A stretch of 64,000 bases of DNA from assembly GCF_000313135.1 (NCBI RefSeq), contig NW_004457269.1, forward strand, positions 82,980 to 146,979. The letters run 5' to 3'. Positions within the stretch are counted from its first letter, which is position 1, and every line of letters begins with the position of its first letter. Under the pieces are notes generated by a model. It did no database searches, was not told where the DNA came from, and was given only the letters and a program-made list of their open reading frames with translations. Position numbers and translations under genes: made by a program. Origin of the DNA: Acanthamoeba castellanii str. Neff. Lineage: Eukaryota; Discosea; Longamoebia; Acanthamoebidae. This document shows, in pieces, positions 54,015 through 64,000 of the stretch.

Positions 54015-57000
54015 ATGCATACCCTCTTCCCTCATTCATCGGCCGAGCTGCGCAAGGTGGGCAAAATCCAGTTCGGTGTGCTGAGCCCTGATGAAATCGT
54101 ACGGCTAGCTCGCATCATTGGTGCCCCATTGTTAAATGGCCGAGCGATTTCTCTTTCTCTCAGTGTCTGACCCACCCATTTGACACAATGTGCAGCGGCA
54201 AACGTCAGTGGCAAAGATCGAATTCCATGAAGCCTACGAACAGGGGAAGCCCAAGATGAAGGGCCTCCTCGATCCCCGGATGGGAACCGTAGATCGGCAG
54301 ATGAAGTGTGCCACCTGCTCGGGTTCGATGACAGAGTGTCCCGGTCACTTCGGGCACCTCGAATTGGCCAAGCCGGTGTTCAACATCGGGTTCCTCACTA
54401 CGGTGCTCAAGATTCTGCGCTCGGTCTGCTTCCATTGCTCCAAGCTGCTCGTTGATGAGGTGAGGCTCGCTTTCCTTTCGCCCCCCCCCTCCCCCAATGC
54501 ATCACTGACCCCCCCTGCGTAGAACGATGCCCGGTTCAGGGAGGCGCAGGAGCTCAAGAATGTGAAGCATCGCTTCGCCAGGGTCTACACACTCGCCAAA
54601 ACGAAGACCATCTGCGAGGGAGGAGAGGACACGGGGACGGACAAGGAGCAGGGTGATTCGACGGATCCGAAGGAGAAGAAAAAGGTGAAGAAGAGCCATG
54701 GAGGCTGCGGCAACTTCCAGCCGAAGATCACGAAGGATGGAATGAAGATCATGGCCGAGTTCAAGAACGTGGGCGACGACCCGAACGTGGAGAAGAAGCA
54801 GCTCCTCACGGCAGAGAAGGTGCACGCGATTCTCAAGCTCATCTCGGACGAAGATTGCCTCGCGATGGGATTCGACCCGAAATGGGCTCGGCCGGACTGG
54901 ATGATCATCACCATCATGCCCATCCCTCCGCCTCCCGTGCGACCCTCGATCATGATGGACAGCGCGGCGCGCGGCGAGGACGACTTGACGCACAAGCTGG
55001 CCGACATCATCAAGGCCAACGCCAACCTGCGCAAGCAGGAGGCCAATGGCGCGGCGGCCCACATCATCTCCCAGTTCCAGGAGCTGCTGCAGTACCACAT
55101 CGCCACCTTCATCGACAACGAGATCCCCGGCTTCCCGCAGGCCACCGTGCGCTCGGGCAGTCGCGCGCTCAAGTCGCTCAAGCAGCGCCTGCGCGGCAAG
55201 GAGGGCCGCATCCGCGGCAACCTTATGGGCAAGCGCGTCGACTTCTCCGCGCGTACCGTCATCACCGGTGACCCCAACATCTCCATCGACGAAGTCGGCG
55301 TGCCGCGCAGCATTGCGCTCAATCTCACCTACCCCGAGCTCGTCACGCCCTTCAACATCGACAAGTAATGCGTCTCCTCCTGACAGGCTTGTGCTCAAGA
55401 CCTGACCTTGTTCACCACCTTCTTCTTTATTAACGCTCTTCTTCGCCTTTGTTGAATGCTAGGATGTACGAGCTGATCCGCAACGGACCGACAGAGCACC
55501 CCGGTGCCAAGTACATCATTCGAGACGACGGGCAGCGTCTGGATCTTCGATTCGCGCGCAAGGCCAGCGATCTCCACCTGGAGTACGGCTACAAGGTGGA
55601 GCGACACATCCAGGACGGCGACGTGATCATCTTCAACCGACAGCCGTCGCTGCACAAGATGTCCATGATGGGCCACAAGGTCAAGATCATGCCCTACTCG
55701 ACGTTCAGGCTCAACCTTTCCGTCACGACGCCCTACAACGCCGATTTCGACGGTACTACCATCAATCGAATCAATTAATGGTGTGGCCGTAGTTCGTTCA
55801 TCGTTGTTGGCTTACATGAATGTGTCGTTTGCAGGTGATGAGATGAACATGCACGTTCCTCAGACGCCCGGCGCGAGGGCCGAGGTGATCGAGCTCATGA
55901 TGGTGCCCAAGCAGATCGTGACCGCCCAGTCCAACAAGCCCGTCATCGGTATCGTGCAGGACACGCTGCTCGGCGGTTGTCTGCTCACCCAGAGGTACGC
56001 GCTCACACTTTAGTTGTTGTGGGCAACATGGTGCTCATCGGCTGTCGCACTCTTCTTCTTCTTCTTCAGGGACACGTTCATCGAGAAGGACGTCATGATG
56101 AACATCCTGATGTGGCTCGAGTCATGGGATGGCACGGTGCCCACGCCCACCATCCTGAAGCCCAAGCAGCTCTGGACTGGCAAGCAGGTGTTCTCGCTCA
56201 TCATTCCGCGGAACACCAACTTCGTCAACGCCGACGACGAGGAGCCCGACATGAGCTTCACCGACAACAAGGTGCTGATCGAGGAGGGCGAGCTCGTGAG
56301 CGGCATCCTCAACAAGAAGACCCTCGGTACCTCGCACAAGTCGCTCGTGCACGTCATCTGGAACGAGCACGGCTCCGAGGTCTGCAAGCACTTCCTCAAC
56401 CAGGTCCAGCACGTCGTCAACTACTGGCTCCTGCACCACGGTTTCTCCGTGGGCGTGGGCGACACCATCGCCGACGAGGAGACCCTGGCCAAGATCACAC
56501 AGACCATCCGCAAGGCCAAGGTACGTCTCTCGACGTCTCTGCACGTCTCTTACCCTGCGCTCTAACGTGAGGGGTGGTGGTCGTACAACAATAGGACGAG
56601 GTGAAGGAGCGTCAGCTTGAAGCGCAGCAGGGTCAGCTTGAGCGTCAGCCCGGTAGGACGATGATGGAGTCCTTCGAGTTCGTCATCAATCAGATCCTCA
56701 ACAAGGTCTCTCCCTCCGCTGAAGAATAATAGAGTGAGGAAGGAACCACGCGAACTAACATTGACGCATACAGGCTCGTGACGATGCCGGTAACAGCGCG
56801 CAGAAGTCGCTGAGGCGATCCAACAACTTCAAGGCCATGGTGATTGCCGGGTCCAAGGGTTCGGCGATCAACATCTCGCAGGTGCTCGCCTGCGTGGGTC
56901 AGCAGAACGTCGAGGGCAAGCGCATCCCCTTCTGCTTCCGCGACCGAACGCTGCCGCACTTTGTGAAGGACGACTTTGGCCCGGAGTCGCGTGGCTTCGT

Positions 57001-60000
57001 CGAGAACTCGTACCTGCGCGGCCTCACCCCGCAGGAGTTCTTCTTCCACGCCATGGGTGGTCGCGAGGGTCTGATCGATACGGCCGTGAAGACGGCCGAG
57101 ACGGGCTACATCCAGCGACGCCTCGTGAAGGCCCTCGAAGACGTGATGGTCAAGTACGATTACACGGTGCGTAACTCGCTCGGCGACGTCATCCAGTTCC
57201 TCTACGGCGAGGACGGCATGGACGGGCAGACGGTCGAGACCCAGCCGCTCGACGCGCTCAAGATGTCGAACGAGGGCGTGGTCCTCAAGTACCAGCACGA
57301 CTACGACTCGCCCAGCTGGGGCGAGGGCTGGATCGACCCGGTCATCGCCGACGCCATCGCCAACTCGCCCGAGAAGAAGCGCATCCTCGACAAGGAATTC
57401 GAACAGGTACGAACTGAGTACACTGTGCGTGTGTGTGTGCGGTCCTCTGTGCACGGCTAAGAGTCGCGTTTCCTCTCGCGTGCGTAGATCCTTGCGGACA
57501 GGCGTCTGCTCCGAGAGAAGATCTTCCTTGCCGGTGACGACAGGTGGCCGCTGCCCGTAAACCTCACCAGGATGATTCTCAACGCCCAGAAGATCTTCCA
57601 CCTTGGTCCGAAGAAGGTGAGCGACCTCGATCCGTGCCAGATCGTCGAAGGTTCGTTTCAACTCCCCTCTCCCCACCAACCACCCAACACGACCAATATT
57701 TGTCCACTTTTGACTAAACTGCGGCGTTGCCATTTATTCAGATCTGGGCAACTTGATCGAGAGGTTGGTGGTGATTCCCGGCCAGGACGACATCAGTAAG
57801 GAGGCGCAGGCCAACGCCATCCTGCTGTTCTCCATCCTGCTGCGATTCACGCTTGCGTCGCGTAGAGTGCTCCAGGAGTACCGGCTCGACCAGATCTCGT
57901 GGTACGTGCATCGATGGCCACGCTTTCTCTCTTTTTATCGCTTCCTTACTGAGCTTGATGCGTCGTCGTCGTCATCATCAGGGATTGGTTGCTGGGTGAG
58001 ATCACGGATCGGTTCTACAAGTCGCTGTGCGACCCGGGTGAGATGATCGGCGCGCTGGCGGCGCAGTCCATTGGCGAGCCCGCCACGCAGATGACCCTCA
58101 ACACGTTCCACTTTGCCGGTGTGTCGGCCAAGAACGTCACGCTGGGCGTGCCCCGACTCAAGGAGCTCATCAACATCGCCAAGACCATCAAGACGCCCTC
58201 GCTCACGGTCTACCTGAAGCCCCACTGCTCGAGGGATCACGAGGCCGCCAAGAATGTACAGTGCTCGCTCCAAGCATACCACGCTGCGCGACGTCACCGC
58301 CGCGACGGAGATCTTCTACGACCCCGACCCCGTCAACACGGTCATCACCGAGGATCAGGACTTCGTCCGGGCCTACTTCCTCATGCCCGAGGAGGAGATC
58401 AACAGTACGCACGACCTCTGGTCGCTTTCGTTTCCCTCCCCCCCACTGATTGTGTGCTCACCTCTTCGTTCTTTCTTCAGCGTCGAACCTGTCGCCGTGG
58501 TTGCTGCGCATTGAGCTCAATCGTGAGAAGATGACGGACACGAAGCTCTCGATGCAGGAGATCGCCGAGCGCATTCATGCCGACTTTGGCGGCGATCTGA
58601 ACTGCATCTACAACGACGACAACGCCGACAAGCTCATCCTCCGAATCCGCATCAACAACGACGAGGAGAACAAGGCGCCCGACCAGGAAGGCTCGGTGGG
58701 CGATGACGACGTGTTCCTGAAGCAGATCGAGAGCAACATGCTCACGGAGATGGACCTCAAGGGTATCGAGGGCATCAAGAAGGTGTTCATCCGCGAGGAC
58801 AAGAACAAGGTGGCCATCGACGCCCGCGGCGAGTACACCAAGGCCAACGAGCTCGTGCTCGACACGGAGGGCACCAACCTGCTCGCCGTCATGTCCCACC
58901 CCGACGTCGATCACACAAGGACCACCTCCAACAACATCATCGAGATCATCGAGGTCCTCGGCATTGAGGCCGTGCGAAACGCTCTTCTCAGGGTTCGTTC
59001 CATTACCGCACACACTGCACACGCACACCGCACACGCGCGTGCTGAACTCACACTTTGTCCACCTACAGGAGTTGCGTAACGTGATCTCGTTCGACGGTG
59101 CCTACGTGAACTATCGCCACTTGGCCATCCTGGCCGACGTGATGACTTACCGCGGTCATCTGATGGCCATCACGCGTCACGGCATCAACCGAGTGGAGAC
59201 CGGCTGTCTGATGCGCTGCTCGTTCGAAGAGACGGCCGACATCCTGCTCGAGGCCGCCACCTTCAGCGAGCTCGACCCGCTCAGCGGCGTGTCGGAGAAC
59301 ATCCTGCTCGGCCAGCTGCCCCCGCTCGGCACCGGCTGCTTCGATCTCTTCCTCAACGAGAGCAAGCTCAAGGACGCCATCGAGCTCCCCGCCGGCGGCG
59401 AGGCCACCGCCATGTTCTACGAGCCCGGCGCCACCTCCCCCGGCTCCGCTACTCCCTACATGGGTAGCGACGAACGGTACCTACCTAACTTCTTCCACAC
59501 GTTTCCTCACTCTTCGCTTTTTTAGGTTCTTCGCTTTCGCTCTTTGGTTTGTGCGCTGATCTTTGTGATGTGTTCAAACCCAGGACGCCCATGTACCGCA
59601 TGTCGCCGGGCGCCACGCCGGCGGCGTCGTACTCGCCCTATGTGGACTTTGGCGAGTTCTCGCCCGGCCGGGGCTCCTTCTCGCCCTCGCCCTCGTCGCC
59701 AAGCTACTCGCCGGCCTCGCCCGGCTATTCCCCGGCTGGCGCGGGCTACAGCCCCTCGTCGCCCGGCTATTCACCCTCATCGCCCGGGTACTCGCCCTCG
59801 TCGCCCGGGTACTCGCCGGCCTCGCCCGGTTATTCGCCCTCGTCGCCGGCCTACTCCCCCACCTCTCCCAAGTACAGTCCCGCCTCTCCCTCCTACTCCC
59901 CCACCTCGCCGGCCTACTCTCCCACATCGCCCTCCTACTCTCCGTCGTCGCCTTCGTACTCGCCGACCTCGCCCTCCTACTCCCCCACGTCGCCTTCCTA

Positions 60001-60460
60001 CTCGCCGACCTCTCCCTCCTATTCGCCGGCCTCGCCCTCGTACAGCCCGACGTCGCCCTCCTACTCGCCGTCGAGTCCGAGCTACTCCCCGTCGTCGCCT
60101 TCCTACTCTCCCTCATCGCCCTCCTACTCCCCGTCGTCGCCCTCGTACAGTCCCTCGTCGCCCTCCTACTCGCCTTCGTCGCCTTCCTACAGTCCCTCGT
60201 CGCCGGCCTACTCCCCGTCGAGCCCGAGCTACTCGCCGTCGTCGCCGGCTTACAGCCCCTCGAGCCCGTCCTACTCGCCGTCGTCGCCCTCCTACTCGCC
60301 GTCGAGCCCGAGCTATTCGCCGTCGTCGCCGGCCTACAGCCCCTCAAGCCCGAGCTACTCGCCATCGTCGCCGGCCTACTCGCCGGCCTCGCCCGCCTAC
60401 AGCCCGTCGAGCCCGAGCTACTCGCCGGCCGACTCGGACGACAAGAACAAGGGCAAGTGA
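54015..60460 (+). CDS. rpb1: RNA polymerase II largest subunit RPB1
   Basis: About 1791 residues in 14 exons (after one frame correction): 54015-54098, 54196-54459, 54523-55364, 55463-55752, 55835-55994, 56070-56520, 56595-56705, 56774-57406, 57488-57650, 57742-57901, 57982-58404, 58481-58992, 59070-59476 and 59584-60460. The N-terminal zinc ligands are in [20 protein letters not shown]. The active-centre motif [15 protein letters not shown] is complete across the intron at 55752/55835. The bridge and trigger regions include [20 protein letters not shown]. The CTD has exactly 34 heptads, then YSPAD and a charged tail DSDDKNKGK. In exon 11 the frame shifts near 58262 (see findings). It is the catalytic subunit for mRNA synthesis. 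AATAAA follows at 60487. Confidence 0.97.
59705..60418 (+). repeat. RPB1 CTD heptad-repeat region
   Basis: 714 bases, exactly 34 units of 21 bases coding YSPxSPx. By my count five heptads are canonical [14 protein letters not shown] is the most common form. Position 7 is Gly in the first units and Ser or Ala later, with one Lys7. Confidence 0.93.
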
Positions 60461-60779
60461 GTGCGTGATACAAAGCTGACTACAAGAATAAATCACACAA
60501 CACGCGTGTGCGTTCACAAAAGAACCACTCTTCTTTGTGTGCGTGTGTCGTGTTGTGTGCGATGTGAAATTTCAAGGGTGGAAATAGTTGAGAAAATAAT
60601 TGAGAAGAAATTGGATTAATTAGGTTTTCTTTTTTCCTTCTTTCCGCGGTTTGCGATTGGGGTGCATCTCAACGCGACATCCATCTCCTCTTCTTCCTCT
60701 CCTTCGTTCTCGTGGCCTCTTTTTGGAGCTCCTCCGCCCTTCCAGCCCTCCCGCCCTTCTCACGCGCAACGCATTAACG
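60461..60779. other. Intergenic region RPB1-STRAP
   Basis: 319 bases with the RPB1 polyadenylation signal at 60487-60492, an A/T-rich middle and a CT-rich stretch before the STRAP start. No gene is seen. Confidence 0.55.
60487..60492 (+). terminator. Probable polyadenylation signal AATAAA for RPB1
   Basis: Canonical hexamer 27 bases after the stop codon. Confidence 0.6.
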
Positions 60780-61868
60780 ATGGCGGAACCCCTTATTCCC
60801 TTCCCTGGCCCTCTGCTGCCCGTCATCTGTGGCGGCCATTCTCGCCCCGTGCCGGCCTTCCACTTCAGCCCCACCCCCGATGGCGTCTTCATCTCGAGCG
60901 GATGTCTCGGTACAACTTCATCTACGCAGATTGCGTGTTTACGCTACACAAATCGCGAACACATCTTCATTTCGCGATGCCATTTGGCGATTTATGTAGA
61001 ATCACCTTGCGCATCGATGCATGATCCCAATGTTTGCGTTATATATCAATTGACACGGAAATGGATTGATTTAACGATTTTTTCGCAAATCTGCAGATGG
61101 AAATGCGATGCTGCGTCAGGACACTGGAGACTGGATCGGTACCTTCCTCGGCCACAAGGTGCACATCTCTCTCTCTCCCCTCATGGATGATGATTGAGTC
61201 TCCTCCTCGTGTGGCGCGAGCACTCACACGAGATGGGGGTTGTGTCGCTCAGGGTGCCGTGTGGAGCGCCCGCTTGGACCAGCAGGCCAACCACATCGTC
61301 ACCGCCTCCGCCGACTACAACGTGTACGCTCCATTCCTCCTTTCTTTCATTCAAACGACACGCGGTGTGCGTGTGCGGTCGTGCGTGTGTGCGGTTCGAT
61401 CGAAGCTCATGCGCCACACACCACCAGTAAGGTGTGGAGCGCGCTGAACGGCGACGAGCTGCACAACTTCGAACACAAGAGGATCGTCCGCTCGGCCGAC
61501 TTCGCTCCCGTACGCCCCTCAGCCGCATCTCGCGCCGTGCTCACAACGACACGACACGACCAACGACACGACACGCGACACGACACGACACGCGACGCGA
61601 CACGACACGACACGACATGTGTGTGCACTTGCTGATTAGTGGGCCGCTGTTTCTGTTTCTTGCAGGAGGGCGCGCGGCTGGCGACGGGCGGCCAGGAGAA
61701 GCTGGTGAAGATCTACGACCTGGCGCAGCTGGCCGAGCTCAACGCGCTCGCCGGCCACACCGACACCATCAAGGAGGTGGTCTGGACCTCCGAGCACACC
61801 CTCATCAGGTCCGTCAGCCATGCCAGCCACCTCCCCACTCTCTGTTCTCGCTCGTGCGCTCACGCCTG

Positions 61869-61941
<73 letters not shown>

Positions 61942-62944
61942 GTGCGCAGCGCGGGAGACAACATCCGGATGTGGGATCTGCGCGTGGGCGAGAAGGGCGG
62001 GGAGGTGAAGCAGCTCTCGGTTAACGGACCCGTCGTCTCGATGGAGCTCTCCCTCGACGGCAAGCACCTCACCGCCGTCTCCGGCAAGACGGTCCACTTC
62101 TTCGACCGCAACTCGTACCCCCCTTCCCTCCCTCTCCATTGCGTGTGTGCGGTGTGTGCGTGCTGACGCGTGGTTGGGCGACAGGTGGGAGGTGGTGAAG
62201 ACGCACACGTCGTCGTGCGAGCTGGCGTCGGCGTCGCTGCGCGGAGCGGGCGACGACTGCCCCACCCCCGTTTTTGTCACCGGCGGCACCGATTTCTGGG
62301 TCCACCTCTGGGACTTTGAGACCGACAAGGAATTGGGTACGCCTTCCGCCGCACGCACACACCGCACACACCGCACGCGCACGCACGCGCACACCGCACA
62401 CACCGTTGGCTGATGTGTGCGAGCAGGCGTGTACAAGGGTCACCACGGTCCGGTGCACTGCGTGAGGTGGCATCCGACGTACAAGTACTTTGCGTCGAGT
62501 TCGGACGACGGCACGATCCGACTGTGGATGAAGGAGCCCGTCGTGCGAGAGCTCGAGGAGCTGCAGGACCGACAGCGGGAGGAGAAGCGGAAGGAGGACG
62601 AAAAGAAGAAGAAGGAGGACGAGAAGAAGAAGGAGGAAGAGAAGAAGAAGAAGGAGATCGCCAAGAACAACAAGAAGGCCAAGAAGAAGGCCAAGCAGCA
62701 GCAGGCCCAGCTCCTGCTCCTCCAGCAGCAGCAGGAGCAGCTGCAGCACCAGGCGGCGGCCCAGGCGACCGAGGCCGACGGCGCCCAGCCCGCCGCCGCT
62801 GCGACCACGGAGGCGGCGGCCGATGGCGCGGCCACGGAGGCGGTGAGCGGCAGCGAGGAGGAGACCCAGTTCCCGATCGACGACGCGACCTCGTTCCCCG
62901 ACGCTGGCGCGGCCACCGGCGAGGACAACGCCGCGGCTCAGTAG
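60780..62944 (+). CDS. STRAP: STRAP/UNRIP-like WD40 protein with charged C-terminal extension
   Basis: 440 residues in eight exons: 60780-60909, 61097-61158, 61253-61323, 61428-61509, 61666-61808, 61950-62114, 62185-62336 and 62427-62944. The WD40 body follows STRAP closely: [60 protein letters not shown] and [10 protein letters not shown]. In animals STRAP/UNRIP binds the SMN complex and RNA factors and modulates signalling. After the last repeat comes a ~130-residue tail that is Lys/Glu-rich (probable helix or coiled coil), then Gln/Leu-rich, then acidic Ala-rich; human STRAP lacks such a tail as far as I recall. Intron 5 is a GT microsatellite. Confidence 0.93.
61870..61941. repeat. Intronic (GT)n microsatellite
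   Basis: About 35 GT units ending 8 bases before the acceptor CAG of STRAP intron 5. Confidence 0.9.
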
Positions 62945-63191
62945 TGCGCGAGAGCGAGAGTGCTGCGCGTGTTACGTGTTTTGTGTTCTTTGTCGTTGCT
63001 GTGTGTGCGACAAATCTGAGAAGAGTGCCGCACACGACGTGTGTGCGGTTATTTATTAACTACGAATAATTATTCCACTCGCTGCTACCTTGCATGGTGT
63101 GCACACCAATGTAACCTTCATCCTTCCTCCCGTCATTTGCGCGCGTGCGTCTCGACATGAGCTCATCCTCGTCGGCTCTCCTTTTGCACGC

Positions 63192-64000
63192 TTACCGAGG
63201 CGATCTTCTTGGAGAGGCTTCGCTTGATGGACGATGGCCGGAGTCCTTCTGTGTATGCGTCGACAACACCACCACCACACGACACACACAACGACACGTG
63301 AGAAAGTTGTGTGGGGCTGAAGGTGGGTGGTGGGGAAGGAGGTGGGTTATATTACCTTGTCGTTGAGGGTCTTGGCGGTGGCGCTGATGGTCTCCTCGTC
63401 GAGGCACTCGCCGAGCACCTTGCCGAGCCAGCGCTGGATGAATTCGACCTCCTCGAAGCAGTACGACGACGACTGGCACGCCAGGAGCTCCGTGACCTTG
63501 GCCGCCACCAGCGAGTACTTCTCAAAGTTGATCAGCGTCGTCGTCGCCGGCAGCCCGCTCATATCCGTCGCCGCAGCCACTGCCGCTGCCGCTGGAACAG
63601 GTGCCGACACCGCGGGCTGGGCAGCAGCAGCGGCCGATGCGGCCGCCGCCGCAGCCGCCGCCTTCTCCTTCTCCTTCTCCTGCTTGTCCTTGGATGTGAT
63701 GATGGAGGCCGCCGAGAAAGTCGCCGACGAGCGCTTCGACTTGGTGCTGGCCCTCTTCTCCTTCTTCTCCTCCTTCTCCTTCTCCTTCTCTTCTTCTTCT
63801 CGTCCTCCTTCTCTTTGCTCGTCGGCTCCGTGGCCGTGGTCACGGTCGCCACGGGCGGCGTCGACGGGTTGTTGAGGTTGGCGGTGATTATGTCGTCCTT
63901 GCCCTTCATGCCCACCTGCGACGCCTGGCGCGGCCGCGTGCCTAGGGCAGGAGGCTTCGTGTCCGCCGCCGCCGCCGCAGTTGCAGCCGCCGGCGCGGTG
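63192..64000 (-). CDS. Lys/Glu/Ala-rich protein, C-terminal part, unknown
   Basis: The gene enters from the right edge. Its visible N-terminal part (GTRPRQASQVGMKGKDDI and onwards) becomes Lys/Glu-rich, then Ala-rich. A folded-looking segment follows near the end: INFEKYSLVAAKVTELLAC, CFEEVEFIQRWLGKVLGECL and ETISATAKTLNDK. The donor AAG|GTAATA at about 63356 joins a short last exon that ends KDSGHRPSSEASPRRSPR at a TAA (63192). The frame breaks in a purine run near 63797: upstream reads KEDEKKK, and downstream the sensible frame KEKEKEEKKEKRASTKSKR needs one extra base. I do not recognise the family. Confidence 0.55.

Noticed and set aside
59574..60473. Minus- and plus-strand alternative open frames through the CTD array (Arg/Pro-rich)
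   Set aside because: They are products of the 21-base repeat; the YSPxSPx frame is the real one.

Overview
This is nuclear DNA from a eukaryote. Genes lie on both strands, are tightly packed and GC-rich. Most are broken by short introns of about 60-300 bp, usually with a GTAC(G) donor and a CAG/TAG acceptor. Many introns are filled with CGTGT, CGTGTGT or GT-type tandem repeats. Codon use, gene content (class I myosin with a TEDS-site serine and SH3 tail, coactosin, TKL kinase, plant-like LRR receptor, choline-monooxygenase-like Rieske protein) and gene density suggest an amoebozoan close to Acanthamoeba. That assignment is an inference. I saw no tRNA, rRNA, CRISPR array or transposon.

Layout. 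At 1-204 lies the 5' end of a Gly/Pro/Tyr-rich protein (minus). Two tandem ammonium transporter genes follow (657-6025, minus), then an HRD1/synoviolin ER ubiquitin ligase (6465-8586, minus), which diverges from mitochondrial methylmalonate-semialdehyde dehydrogenase (9108-12071, plus). A small membrane protein (12280-12616, minus) diverges from a TKL kinase with RPEL-like repeats (12938-16801, plus). A myosin I heavy chain (17151-23055) and coactosin (23530-24113) come next, both minus. An intronless GT4-like glycosyltransferase (24965-26275, minus), a multi-pass membrane protein (26761-27650, plus), an LRR receptor-like protein (27767-31562, minus) and an MBOAT lysophospholipid acyltransferase (32132-34687, plus) follow.

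The right half holds an F-box/WD40 protein (35223-38172), GAR1 (38497-39789) and a GPATCH3 homologue (39938-42640), all plus. A long DENN-WD40 protein (42725-51203, minus) contains a 42-N assembly gap flanked by two near-identical copies of one ~1.35 kb stretch, most simply a false duplication. Then come a choline-monooxygenase-like Rieske oxygenase (51524-53631), RPB1 with a 34-heptad CTD (54015-60460) and STRAP/UNRIP (60780-62944), all plus, and the 3' part of a Lys/Glu/Ala-rich protein (63192-64000, minus).

Most genes are unrelated housekeeping genes. Exceptions are the ammonium transporter pair and a loose actin neighbourhood (RPEL-like kinase, myosin I, coactosin). The strongest candidates for something undescribed are the RPEL-like/TKL kinase, the one-repeat-per-exon LRR gene whose introns split a Leu codon, GC-AG introns with a shared donor, and the intron-confined repeat family. 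Five genes show apparent single-base frame breaks, probably sequence errors. Exon boundaries below were placed by eye using splice signals, frame and family conservation; phases add up for the genes whose lengths are given.
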